Assembly: GCF_014197755.1 (NCBI RefSeq)
Contig: NZ_JACIGE010000001.1
Span: 372,001-436,000, forward strand
Origin: Rhodocyclus tenuis
GTDB lineage: Bacteria; Pseudomonadota; Gammaproteobacteria; Burkholderiales; Rhodocyclaceae
Direction: 5' to 3'
Length of the DNA: 64,000 nt
Of the stretch, positions 39,031 to 46,614 are shown in pieces. A model generated the notes under the pieces. The model saw nothing but the letters and a program-made list of their open reading frames with translations, ran no database searches and was not told the DNA's origin. Both the position numbers and the translations under genes were made by a program. How positions within the stretch are numbered: the first letter of the stretch is position 1; every line of letters starts with the position of its first letter.

Positions 39031-40511
39031 CTGGATTTCTCCGCCGCCGCTTTTCGCCGTTCAACGGTGAAGGAGCGACCCGCGATTAGCGCCTGTTCGG
39101 GTTCGCTGTCGTCCTCCAACGTCACGCGGAAACCCTTTGCCATTACTGAGGCTGATAGCTGCAATCTCCGGCTGTCGGAGCTCATGGCTAAACCGAGTCC
39201 AGCCAATGCCTGATAGGCACGGACGTCGCCAATTGAGTTAAGTGCGAGTCTGCCGCTAGACACCTTATCGGCGCCGGCGAGGCGGCCGACCACGAACTCT
39301 GCGAGCGTGAGCGGCGTAACGCTGCGGGCTTCCCGTGCCCGAAGCATGACATGGGCGCGCGCAACCTGCGCATCGGAGGGACGTTCGCGGCGCAAGCTCG
39401 AGGGCGGTGCCCGGTCGACGCTCTTTCTCGGCTCGGCAAGACGGTCGCCGCTGATCATTTCGCCTGGCGGAAATGGATCGCTGATTGCCGGGAGATTTCC
39501 AGCGAGAGCTTCCACGATAGCTTGCTTGACTAAATTATCAATCGGTCGCAGCGAGCGTAGCCGGTAGTCCAGGTAGGCCAGCGCGCGCCGGTTGGCGCGA
39601 CGAATTTCATCGTCGAGTCGGTCAAGGTATTCGTCGATCCGATTCAGCTCTAGGAGACGGTGAATGTCCTTATCAAAAAGGATTCCGGCCTTCTGACGAT
39701 CGCCGGAGCAGCGCTTCGTCTCGTACCAAGCAATCAAACGCGCCCGATGGGCCTCCGACGAGGAAAGCTCCTCCACGGCGCGTATGATTTGCTGGCGACG
39801 GGACAGTGGGTGCTCCTTAGTGCGCAGCTCGCGGTAGTCGCCGATGAATACCTGCTCGATGTAGTCGCTAAAGAAACGGCGGACGTACTCGGCTGTGGTG
39901 GTAGCGCGCGCCAAAGCCTCCATGATGTCCCGGATGTTAGTCCCCGTATTGCGGACGTGCTCTAGGAGATGGCGGGCCTGCTCGGCGGTCTCGCTCAGCG
40001 TGTCACCATCGGCCTTTCCTTCGATGACCTGCTGGATGTTGAGGTCGATGGAGCGGATTTTCCCCGAGAGGAAGACCGGTCCGGTCTCAGCAAACGAGAC
40101 CAGAATCGTCAGGAACTGGTTGACCGTCGGCCGCATGGTGACGCGCTTTTCGACGCCATGCTTCTCCAAGCGGAACCAGCCTGACTCTTCAAAGCGATGG
40201 AATACCTGCGCGGCGCGGATGCTGATCGGCGTCTCCGGCGAATGCCCATCCTCGGCTTCCCAGACGTCTTGGGTAAGCAACTCATCTTCGATGTCCTGCG
40301 AGATCTCGCGCACCAAGAATCCGTGGCTAGGTGGCAACGGAGCGTCAGGACCGAAGCGCCTCTCATGGAGGCGGCAAAGCAAGGCCCAGTACCGGTGTCG
40401 GTTGGCGGAAGAGAGTGGTGCGAAGAGCCGGTCCGGCAGCCGCTCGAACAACAGCGTGGCGGCCGTTGCATTAGCGCGTCGAGATACTTGTGTCAGCTGG
40501 GGAATAACCAA
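39027..40511 (-). CDS. jetA: Wadjet protein JetA (DUF3375, kleisin-like)
   Basis: The 494-residue DUF3375 protein opens Wadjet type I operons and serves as the kleisin (MukF-like) subunit. Helical segments such as VEELSSSEAHRARLIAWYETKR and AHVMLRAREARSVTPLTLAEFV fit the family. The start is a TTG at 40511: no ATG is available nearby, and a perfect GAGGAGGTG ribosome site sits six to seven bases ahead, inside the end of the WYL gene. The two genes overlap by 19 bases. Confidence 0.9.
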   Translation of the reverse strand: MVIPQLTQVSRRANATAATLLFERLPDRLFAPLSSANRHRYWALLCRLHERRFGPDAPLPPSHGFLVREISQDIEDELLTQDVWEAEDGHSPETPISIRAAQVFHRFEESGWFRLEKHGVEKRVTMRPTVNQFLTILVSFAETGPVFLSGKIRSIDLNIQQVIEGKADGDTLSETAEQARHLLEHVRNTGTNIRDIMEALARATTTAEYVRRFFSDYIEQVFIGDYRELRTKEHPLSRRQQIIRAVEELSSSEAHRARLIAWYETKRCSGDRQKAGILFDKDIHRLLELNRIDEYLDRLDDEIRRANRRALAYLDYRLRSLRPIDNLVKQAIVEALAGNLPAISDPFPPGEMISGDRLAEPRKSVDRAPPSSLRRERPSDAQVARAHVMLRAREARSVTPLTLAEFVVGRLAGADKVSSGRLALNSIGDVRAYQALAGLGLAMSSDSRRLQLSASVMAKGFRVTLEDDSEPEQALIAGRSFTVERRKAAAEKSR

Positions 40512-41362
40512 GGCTTCACCTCCTCAAGGTTAGCTACGGCCAACTGGTAGTCAGGTGGGCACTGCTTCTTGACGTCGGTTGCCGCGCGCACGTCCTGAAT
40601 GAAGTAGCTCACTAGCGCTCCGCGACAGGTTTCTACTCGGGCGGCAGTATTGCTGAAATACTCGAAACGGATAAGTGACTCCTGCTCGGGCGTCAAATCC
40701 GGATGGGCGACGAGCCGCACACGAACGTCAGCTAGCCACGCCTTGTCGTCTTGTTCAACCTTGGTCGCTGGCGTTGCTAACAGCTTGACCTCAACTATCC
40801 GACCGAGCGCGTAGTCTCGGAAGTCCTGTCGAGTGTGGCAATAGGCCCGCACATGCCAACGACGGCCTGCTCGAATCAGATTGTGGGGCGAGATGATTCG
40901 CTGATGTGGCTCAGGGTTCCGCATGGAGCGGTAGCTAAGCTGAACCGCACGGCCTCGACGAATCGCCTCAGAGACGATGGCGAAGTGCTGTGGTGAAGGC
41001 GTCGAGAGATCCGGGAATGCCGCTAATATTCCTCCATTGCCGGGCGCGACGCTGGTGGCCGCGTATGGCAATCCAACTAGGGTCAGGTACTGAGTCAGGG
41101 ATGTTGCATCCGCCAACCTGCGCGGATCGGAGGTCCGCCAAGCCTTATAGGCGGCCGGCGTTGTATGGAAGCTCCGAGTCTTCGCATCCCACATGAGCCA
41201 GTCCGGATACTGCTCACGGAATTCCCGAATCCAGACGCTAGCCCAGTTGGAGCTGAGGTCGAAGAGATCCATTAGTCGGCCACGATTTAAGCGTCCCTCC
41301 CAGATGAGGAGGAGCTTGAGCATCGCCAGCCGTTGGTGAGTTGTATCAGCCTTTTCTATCAT
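40493..41362 (-). CDS. WYL-domain transcriptional regulator
   Basis: The 289-residue protein has an N-terminal winged helix (LAMLKLLLIWEGRLNRGRLMDLFDLSSNWASVWI). A central WYL domain follows (AVQLSYRSMRNPEPHQRIISPHNLIRAGRRWHVRAYCH), with the typical RDYALGRI end. A WYL-extension-like C-terminus (LIRFEYFSN...) completes it. WYL proteins sense nucleic acid or nucleotide ligands and regulate many defence systems, often as repressors. It directly precedes and overlaps jetA, and three operator-like repeats cover its start, so autoregulation plus control of Wadjet expression is the natural reading. Confidence 0.9.
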   Translation of the reverse strand: MIEKADTTHQRLAMLKLLLIWEGRLNRGRLMDLFDLSSNWASVWIREFREQYPDWLMWDAKTRSFHTTPAAYKAWRTSDPRRLADATSLTQYLTLVGLPYAATSVAPGNGGILAAFPDLSTPSPQHFAIVSEAIRRGRAVQLSYRSMRNPEPHQRIISPHNLIRAGRRWHVRAYCHTRQDFRDYALGRIVEVKLLATPATKVEQDDKAWLADVRVRLVAHPDLTPEQESLIRFEYFSNTAARVETCRGALVSYFIQDVRAATDVKKQCPPDYQLAVANLEEVKPWLFPS

Positions 41363-41400
41363 ATCGAATAGAATATCATACCGTTTTAGGTATCATACCT
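41357..41400. promoter_or_regulatory. three TATCATA repeats at 17-base spacing, with a palindrome
   Basis: TATCATA occurs at 41357, 41374 and 41391, exactly 17 bases apart. The first overlaps the WYL start codon and the last lies within the perfect palindrome AGGTATCATACCT (41388-41400). The region is AT-rich against its neighbours and lies between tniQ and the WYL gene. It is a likely operator array for the WYL regulator. Confidence 0.65.
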
Positions 41401-41471
41401 GATGCGGTACGATTTGCAGGGCTATTCGTGGTGGAACGATTCTTTTGGCGAGCCGCTATGCTCCCGAGAAC

Positions 41472-42485
41472 TCAGGCTCTGCGTAGATTTGGCCTCTGAG
41501 GACGCAACGTCCCACAGTGATCTGGAGCGTTAGCCGTGAGCCCCACCTGCCAGAAGTTTGCCCGCATCACGCTGTTCAGCCAGTAGGGCGGACATTCATC
41601 ATGACAAAACATTGTGTACGGTCGGCGAACGTGCTTGCAAAACATCAGGAGGTCCTCTGGCCAGTTCCGCAGCAACCTGACCGCGTGACGCATCAGAAGT
41701 AGCCGACTTTCGATATCACAGCGCTCGAAGTTGCGGTTTGAAGGCGTCACGATCTTGAAGCGACGAACCCCATGCATGAGAGTACGCAACCCATCGAAGT
41801 ACAGATGCGAGTAGAGGCTTGAGTTTTCTCCGATGCACGTGTATCCCGTCTCGATGACCCGCTCTATCGATCGCTGCATGGCGACGTCACGACTATCGGC
41901 ACGTACAGGCGAGCCCGAAATGGGTTTTCTGCAAAAGCCGCATGTACGCATGTCTCCTCTTGCCGGAAAGCTGTGGCGGGTCGTCATGTCGGCCCGGTGC
42001 GGTGCGAGCGGTTTGCCGCACTTCCCGCAACGATCCTGCAGAAGCAAGCGGTGCTTAGTACATGCCACAAGCAACGCCAAGCGCCAGCTTCGGCGCAAGT
42101 AGGGTTCTTTGTCTTCGTCTAGACACGCCGGGCAAAATTGCTGCCCGAAGGCCCGGTGGATCCGATGATAGATGCCCACCGGCAAGACAAACCTGGTTAA
42201 GCCATGCTCCTGAAACTCATCAAACACGGTTGACTCGTAAGCCCTTAGTGTCATCCGGTTGAGCTGCTCCAGACTTACTCCAGCGCGCTGCGAAAGTCCT
42301 TCTAGTAGCCAATCTGGCGCATGGTGATCGACATCCCGATTCCATATCTGGCGTGCTCTACCAAAGCAAGAGGCGTAGAAGCTGTGAACTTTGTATCCGT
42401 TTCCTCTTGCAAGGCGGATCATCCAAGACGACAAAAGTTCGTCCGGCAAGGGGTGAGGATGGATAGGCCAAATCGTGTGTGCCAC
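41472..42485 (-). CDS. tniQ: TniQ/TnsD-family target-selection protein
   Basis: The 337-residue protein starts at a GTG preceded by TAGGTG, seven bases after the tnsC stop. The N-terminal TniQ domain reads WPIHPHPLPDELLSSWMIRLARGNG. It is followed by zinc-finger pairs: FCPACLDEDKEPYLRRSW, HRLLLQDRCGKCGKPL and MRTCGFCRKP. A C-terminal helical part with further Cys/His (FCKHVRRP) completes it. TniQ/TnsD binds the attachment site and recruits TnsC. At 337 residues it is much shorter than Tn7 TnsD (about 500), yet it is the only such protein in the element and so probably recognises comM. Confidence 0.9.
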   Translation of the reverse strand: MAHTIWPIHPHPLPDELLSSWMIRLARGNGYKVHSFYASCFGRARQIWNRDVDHHAPDWLLEGLSQRAGVSLEQLNRMTLRAYESTVFDEFQEHGLTRFVLPVGIYHRIHRAFGQQFCPACLDEDKEPYLRRSWRLALLVACTKHRLLLQDRCGKCGKPLAPHRADMTTRHSFPARGDMRTCGFCRKPISGSPVRADSRDVAMQRSIERVIETGYTCIGENSSLYSHLYFDGLRTLMHGVRRFKIVTPSNRNFERCDIESRLLLMRHAVRLLRNWPEDLLMFCKHVRRPYTMFCHDECPPYWLNSVMRANFWQVGLTANAPDHCGTLRPQRPNLRRA

Positions 42486-42492
42486 GATTCAC

Positions 42493-43383
42493 CTACAGAG
42501 TTGCGGCAACTTGCTTGCGCTGAGTTGGCGGCACGTATCCGCAACGCTCTAGCATCGACACCGTGATTCGTTCCTCGCCGGCCTTGATCGCGTGAATAGC
42601 CGCCATGTTAAGCAAAGTGGACATTTCCCCAATCGTTCCGGAAGACATATCGAGGATGCGATCCGCCAAGGGCGACTTCGACAACTGCGAAGGCTCGCGC
42701 AATGGTAGAACTCGCTCAAAGCTCGACATCAGTCGCGCGAACTCCGCATTGCGCGTCCACTTATTCAGAACCTCTGGGGTAAATCGATTTGCCAGCTGTG
42801 GATCAGTCTGAATTGCGCGCACAGCTTCCGCAGTACCGATACCAACGATTGGAACCCGCAGCTCGTTGCCGAGGTACTTCAGCACGTTGAGGCAGTTGCG
42901 TTGTTTCACATATGCGCCGGCCATCAAGTGGTGAAGCTCGTCGATCATCACCAAGCCGAGGCTCACGCGCCTCAGAACTGCCACGACACGATCACGCTTC
43001 GCATCGGTCGATTCGCTCCGCGGGTTGCCTTCAAAAAGGCGGGTGAGGATAGCGTTGTAAATTCCCCTCTCATCTGGCCCAGGTGGCGCCTGGATGTAAA
43101 GAACAGGGATCTTCACTGCCTCACCGGTGGGATTTTCGCTTGCAGGATGCTTCTCCCGAAACTTTTCCACCAACATGGTCTTGCCGTTGTTTGTTTCGCC
43201 GACAATCAGCATGTTCGGCATGCGAGGCTGGACGGGATGAGTGAGCAGTTCTTCCAGCTTTCCAAGAATCTCACGCGCGCGGGTATAACCGATCCATCTG
43301 GGCTTTTTGATGTGTTGAATCCTCTCCTGGTCGGACAGCTCGAGCTTGGAGATGGCAGTATCTGAGAGGTGCGGATAGCTCAT
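42493..43383 (-). CDS. tnsC: TnsC/TniB AAA+ ATPase
   Basis: The 296-residue regulator ATPase has Walker A VGETNNGKTM (62-69), Walker B LGLVMIDELHHLM (near 148) and a sensor-like VPIVGIGTAEAVRA. TnsC polymerises on DNA in the ATP state, marks the target chosen by TniQ or TnsE, and activates the TnsA/TnsB transposase. It overlaps tnsB by four bases (ATGA). It is shorter than Tn7 TnsC (about 550), like TniB of Tn6022-type elements. Confidence 0.93.
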   Translation of the reverse strand: MSYPHLSDTAISKLELSDQERIQHIKKPRWIGYTRAREILGKLEELLTHPVQPRMPNMLIVGETNNGKTMLVEKFREKHPASENPTGEAVKIPVLYIQAPPGPDERGIYNAILTRLFEGNPRSESTDAKRDRVVAVLRRVSLGLVMIDELHHLMAGAYVKQRNCLNVLKYLGNELRVPIVGIGTAEAVRAIQTDPQLANRFTPEVLNKWTRNAEFARLMSSFERVLPLREPSQLSKSPLADRILDMSSGTIGEMSTLLNMAAIHAIKAGEERITVSMLERCGYVPPTQRKQVAATL

Positions 43384-45233
43384 TGCGCCTCCTCGATGTC
43401 CTCGAAGGGTTGAACTTCGCCGTCCCCTCTCGGCGCCGGCGTTTCAACTGGAGAGTTTGTCGACGCGGCTGGCATTGCATTCTGTCGCCAGCCCACGCGG
43501 CGTTGAGAAGTGCGTCGAGCGCTTCGGGACTTCTCTCCAGCCGCGCGCTCAATGCGGGCCATTTCTGCCAGCCCCTGAAAGATGGTGTCTTCATCGGGCT
43601 GAAGCTCTGGCTGCGCAGCGATGCGCTTCAGGGCTGCATTCAGTTCCCACACGCTGATCTTCGGACGCGTAATGTTGCGATAGGGCACTGCAAAGTAGGT
43701 CTTCGTATCCGGATCAAAGAAGTACACCTCGCTGATATCGCGAGGATCACGCACGAAGACAAACTTCCGCTTGAGCTTCGCGTTCTTGGGGTCGCGGGCG
43801 TGGATCCACGGCCGCAGTACGTCTGCGTAGTAGTGGATGTTATCGATGACGACGCCGTACTCCTGGATCGTTCTCTCGACATACGGCATGAAATCCAGTC
43901 GAAGCTTTCGCTCATCGCGGACAGGCTCAGGGAGCCCGATTCCAATAGTCGTGCTGGTCCCGAGAAGGAACTGCTCGTAGTACTTGATGGGCGGAATGCG
44001 GCCAATTCCGCGATGTGGTCTCTGGTGATATACCTTCAGCGAGAAGATCGAGAACCAGTGTTCAAACTCGCTCAGGGTCATCACTGCACGACCTTGGGAG
44101 TCATATTCGCCGCGCTCTTGCACGTTGGAAAACGTGGTGCCGGGTAACGCCTGAACACGATGCATAAATGTGCGAAACAAGCGCTCAACGTGCCCGCCAT
44201 AGTTCGGCAGTCCTTTCGGACGGTTCTCCATCACGATGTTGTACTCACGACATGCCCTTTCAAGCATGGTCCCTCGAAACTCTGATGCGTTATCGGCATA
44301 GATTTTGGAGGGGATGCCATAGATAGGCCACGCCGCATCGATGGATCGCTCGGTCAGCCATTGCACCTTTGGCAAGATTGCATGTGCCAATGCCAATCCG
44401 GTCGAGAGCGCGCCAGGCGGATCGAGAGATGCGCAGAAGCCTGCAAGCATGCGCGTGCAGCTATCCGTGACGATCGTTAGATAGCCCCTACCGATCTCCC
44501 GCCGGTACTGCTCATCCACGAAGCACATGTCGATCGGAGAGTGATCAATCTGGTAGACGGCTAGCGGCACATCTGCTCCAGGGAACGAGCCTCGCAACGG
44601 CTGGTACTTTTCTCTAGCCTCTTTGAAGCTGTGCCGCTTCGCGACGATCAATCGATCCTGAAGCCCATTGATTCTGCGACGGATCGTCGAGATACTCGGG
44701 GCGCTAAGCTGCTTCTCTCGGCACGAAAGCGCGATACGCTCCCACAGTGCAACAACGGAGGGGCGCTCCCGAGTCAGGAAAAATGCTTCAATCTCGGACT
44801 GAATAACGGCCTCCACTTCGGTGGCTAATCGCGTCTTGCCGCTATCACTCCGCGCGCGGCGCACCAGCACAGAAACCGTCTTGCTTTCTTGCCACTTGGC
44901 AATCCAGCGATATACGGTGGCGCGATCCTTCCCAAGCCTAGCCGCGACCTCGTCGACCTCTTGGCGGGTGCGAGTTCGGCTTTTACGCTCAACGAGGGGT
45001 CTAATGGCCTCAAAGCGATTCCAAGCCGCGTTCCAGTCCTCGTCCGGAATAGTCATGAGCCCTTGCTTGCCCTTTTCCGTTGTGAGCGTCGTCTGTAGCT
45101 CAGCGGCGGGAGCAAGCTCCATGTGGCCACTTACCGGATCTTTGATGAGGACGCGGTCGATCGACGGAATATCGAGGAGGATCCAGTCGCGATCGTGCCA
45201 AGAGACTGGACAACCAGGAATGAGTTGGCTCAT
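43380..45233 (-). CDS. tnsB: TnsB DDE transposase
   Basis: The 617-residue transposase starts at the ATG at 45233, which overlaps the tnsA stop (ATGA); an upstream TTG is not needed. N-terminal DNA-binding helices include RQEVDEVAARLGKDRATVYRWIAKW. The RNase H-fold catalytic core has Asp in YQIDHSP (near 228), Asp in IYADNASEFRG (near 312) and Glu in GGHVERLFRTF (near 347), giving the D...D-35-E spacing of retroviral-type integrases. A Mu-type C-terminal beta barrel (YDPDTKTYF-like RDISEVYFFDPDTKTYFAV) follows. TnsB binds the repeats in both ends and joins 3' ends to the target. Confidence 0.95.
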   Translation of the reverse strand: MSQLIPGCPVSWHDRDWILLDIPSIDRVLIKDPVSGHMELAPAAELQTTLTTEKGKQGLMTIPDEDWNAAWNRFEAIRPLVERKSRTRTRQEVDEVAARLGKDRATVYRWIAKWQESKTVSVLVRRARSDSGKTRLATEVEAVIQSEIEAFFLTRERPSVVALWERIALSCREKQLSAPSISTIRRRINGLQDRLIVAKRHSFKEAREKYQPLRGSFPGADVPLAVYQIDHSPIDMCFVDEQYRREIGRGYLTIVTDSCTRMLAGFCASLDPPGALSTGLALAHAILPKVQWLTERSIDAAWPIYGIPSKIYADNASEFRGTMLERACREYNIVMENRPKGLPNYGGHVERLFRTFMHRVQALPGTTFSNVQERGEYDSQGRAVMTLSEFEHWFSIFSLKVYHQRPHRGIGRIPPIKYYEQFLLGTSTTIGIGLPEPVRDERKLRLDFMPYVERTIQEYGVVIDNIHYYADVLRPWIHARDPKNAKLKRKFVFVRDPRDISEVYFFDPDTKTYFAVPYRNITRPKISVWELNAALKRIAAQPELQPDEDTIFQGLAEMARIERAAGEKSRSARRTSQRRVGWRQNAMPAASTNSPVETPAPRGDGEVQPFEDIEEAQ

Positions 45234-45919
45234 GCGTAGCCCCCAAGAAACCAAATAGGTGATTGCATCGTGAGTGGTTGCACAAGGTCAAAACCAATCC
45301 GACGTTCAGCGAGCAATTTCCAGATCGTTGGGAGAACCTCGGCTTGGCGCCAACGGTCTGTAGAAATGAACTCAGCGAGACCGCGTGGCGTGGTCTCGAC
45401 AAGTTCGTCGATAGCGGACATCACTGTATCTTCTGCACCGTGATCAAAGGAGCGATTGCGGTAGGGCAGAAGAAAGCGGGCGTTGTCGAGATAAGGAGTT
45501 CGTATCTCGCGCTCGGTGTATATCTCGAAAAGCCAGCCGCGCTCTTCGGCATATTGCTTCGCTGCCTTGGCGAGTTTCCGCCAGTTCCGCCATTGTCCGC
45601 GGAAGGCTTCGCGATACTTGATTTCGACCAGCACCGGTTGGCAGTTCGGGCGAAGATCTGCTCTCCATTCGATCAGTCCGTCAGGCGTGTACCGACACCA
45701 ATTTCCGCCCTGATCCTGGAACTTCAGAACTACCGGCTGGGGAGTGTAAATATCTACGGAGAAATCGAACTGGAGTAAGAGCATGAAGTCTCGCTCCAGC
45801 GAGGACTCGTAACGATTGCCGTTTGGCATCGTTCCAGTGACACTACGGCTTTGGACGCCAATCTGGCGAACAGGGCCGGAGACTAGGGAAGAGACTTTGT
45901 TCGCATTCAATGTGCTCAT
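45230..45919 (-). CDS. tnsA: TnsA endonuclease
   Basis: The 229-residue heteromeric-transposase subunit cleaves the 5' ends so that the element moves by cut-and-paste. The restriction-endonuclease core shows Glu in YESSLERDF (38/42), Asp80 in YTPDGLIEW and Glu99/Lys101 in VLVEIKYRE, which replaces the more common QxK by ExK. A winged-helix C-terminus (DRWRQAEVLPTIWKLLAERRIGFDL) should contact TnsB/TnsC. AGGTGG precedes the ATG by five bases. Only 37 bases separate the start from the right tip. Confidence 0.93.
   Translation of the reverse strand: MSTLNANKVSSLVSGPVRQIGVQSRSVTGTMPNGNRYESSLERDFMLLLQFDFSVDIYTPQPVVLKFQDQGGNWCRYTPDGLIEWRADLRPNCQPVLVEIKYREAFRGQWRNWRKLAKAAKQYAEERGWLFEIYTEREIRTPYLDNARFLLPYRNRSFDHGAEDTVMSAIDELVETTPRGLAEFISTDRWRQAEVLPTIWKLLAERRIGFDLVQPLTMQSPIWFLGGYA
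45899..45910 (-). promoter_or_regulatory. inner right-end TnsB-site candidate inside tnsA
   Basis: Read on the minus strand, TTGAATGCGAAC repeats the core of the terminal site (TTAATTGCGAAC). It falls within codons 4-7 of tnsA, so TnsB binding there could regulate its own operon. Confidence 0.55.
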
Positions 45920-45930
45920 TTATACCACCT

Positions 45931-45956
45931 GTTCGCAATTAATTAGCTTGTTTACA
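45931..45956 (-). repeat. right terminal inverted repeat
   Basis: Read inward from the tip on the minus strand it begins TGTAAACAAGCTAATT and continues into TGCGAAC, matching the left tip at positions 1-5, 11-14 and 20-24. Confidence 0.85.
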
Positions 45957-45961
45957 GGCGG
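45957..45961 (+). repeat. target-site duplication, right copy
   Basis: GGCGG directly follows the ACA tip and equals 21737-21741. Confidence 0.93.
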
Positions 45962-46613
45962 CGCAACGCCCCGCCCCGGCGAGATTTCACTGGCGCATCA
46001 CGGCGTGCTGTTCCTCGACGAACTGCCCGAGTTCGACCGGCGCGTGCTTGAAGCGCTGCGCGAACCGCTGGAGAGCGGCCGCATCCACATCTCGCGCGCG
46101 GCGCGGCAGGCCGAGTTTCCGGCGCGCTTCCAGCTCGTCGCGGCGATGAATCCGTGCATGTGCGGCTATGCCGGTGACAGCAGCGGCCGCTGCCGCTGTA
46201 CGCCGGACCAGATCGCACGCTACCGCTCGCGTCTCTCGGGCCCGCTGCTCGACCGTATCGACCTGCAGATCGAGGTGCCGGCGCTCGACGCCGCCGCCCT
46301 GCAGGGCGCGCCCGACGGCGAGTCGTCGGCGCTGGTGCGCAGCCGCGTGCGCGTGGCGCACGAACGCCAGCTCGCGCGCCAGGGCAAGAGCAACGCGCTG
46401 CTCGCCGGCAAGGAGATCGACCGCCACTGCACGCCCGATGCCGAAGGCAGGAAGCTGGCAACACAGGCGATCGACCGGCTGCGCCTGTCGGCGCGCGCCT
46501 ACCACCGCGTGCTGCGCGTCGCGCGCAGCATCGCCGATCTGGCCGGCAGCGTCGGCGTCGGCGCCGCGCACGTGGCCGAGGCGATCCAGTACCGGCGCTT
46601 CGCGCGCGACTGA
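45962..46613 (+). pseudogene. comM: comM (yifB), 3' part
   Basis: This is the continuation of comM after the element. The frame resumes ATPRPGEISLAHHGVLFLDE, with the Walker B HHGVLFLDELPEF, the arginine-finger region SGRIHISRAARQAEFPARF and the Cys-rich NPCMCGYAGDSSGRCRC. The C-terminal Mg_chelatase_C helices (LSARAYHRVLRVARSIADLAG) follow. It cannot be expressed as a working ATPase because Walker A lies on the other fragment. Bases 45957-45961 in front are the duplicated target. Confidence 0.95.
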
Positions 46614-46614
46614 T

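Larger units (their letters stand above)
21742..45956. mobile_element. Tn7-like transposon inserted in comM, 24,215 bp
   Basis: The element begins 5'-TGTAAGAC and ends ...GTTTACA-3', so its tips read TGTAA on both strands. It is flanked by a GGCGG direct duplication and carries TnsB-type binding motifs at matched offsets. Its right end encodes TnsA, TnsB, TnsC and TniQ on the minus strand, all overlapping or nearly so, and its left end a TnsE-like protein on the plus strand. Cargo between them is a Wadjet operon and further conflict-type genes. Base composition inside is visibly AT-richer than the flanks, and codon choice is more relaxed. comM is a known landing site of Tn7-like elements such as Tn6022/AbaR in Acinetobacter. 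No CRISPR-associated gene is present. Confidence 0.95.

Noticed and set aside
21742-45956. CRISPR-associated transposon (CAST)
   Set aside because: Although it has TnsB, TnsC and TniQ, no Cas12k, Cascade gene or repeat-spacer array is present in the element; TnsA and a TnsE-like gene fit an ordinary Tn7-like element.
21742-45956. Prophage or integrative conjugative element
   Set aside because: There is no tyrosine or serine integrase, structural phage gene, relaxase or type IV secretion gene, and the 5-bp duplication fits a DDE transposon.
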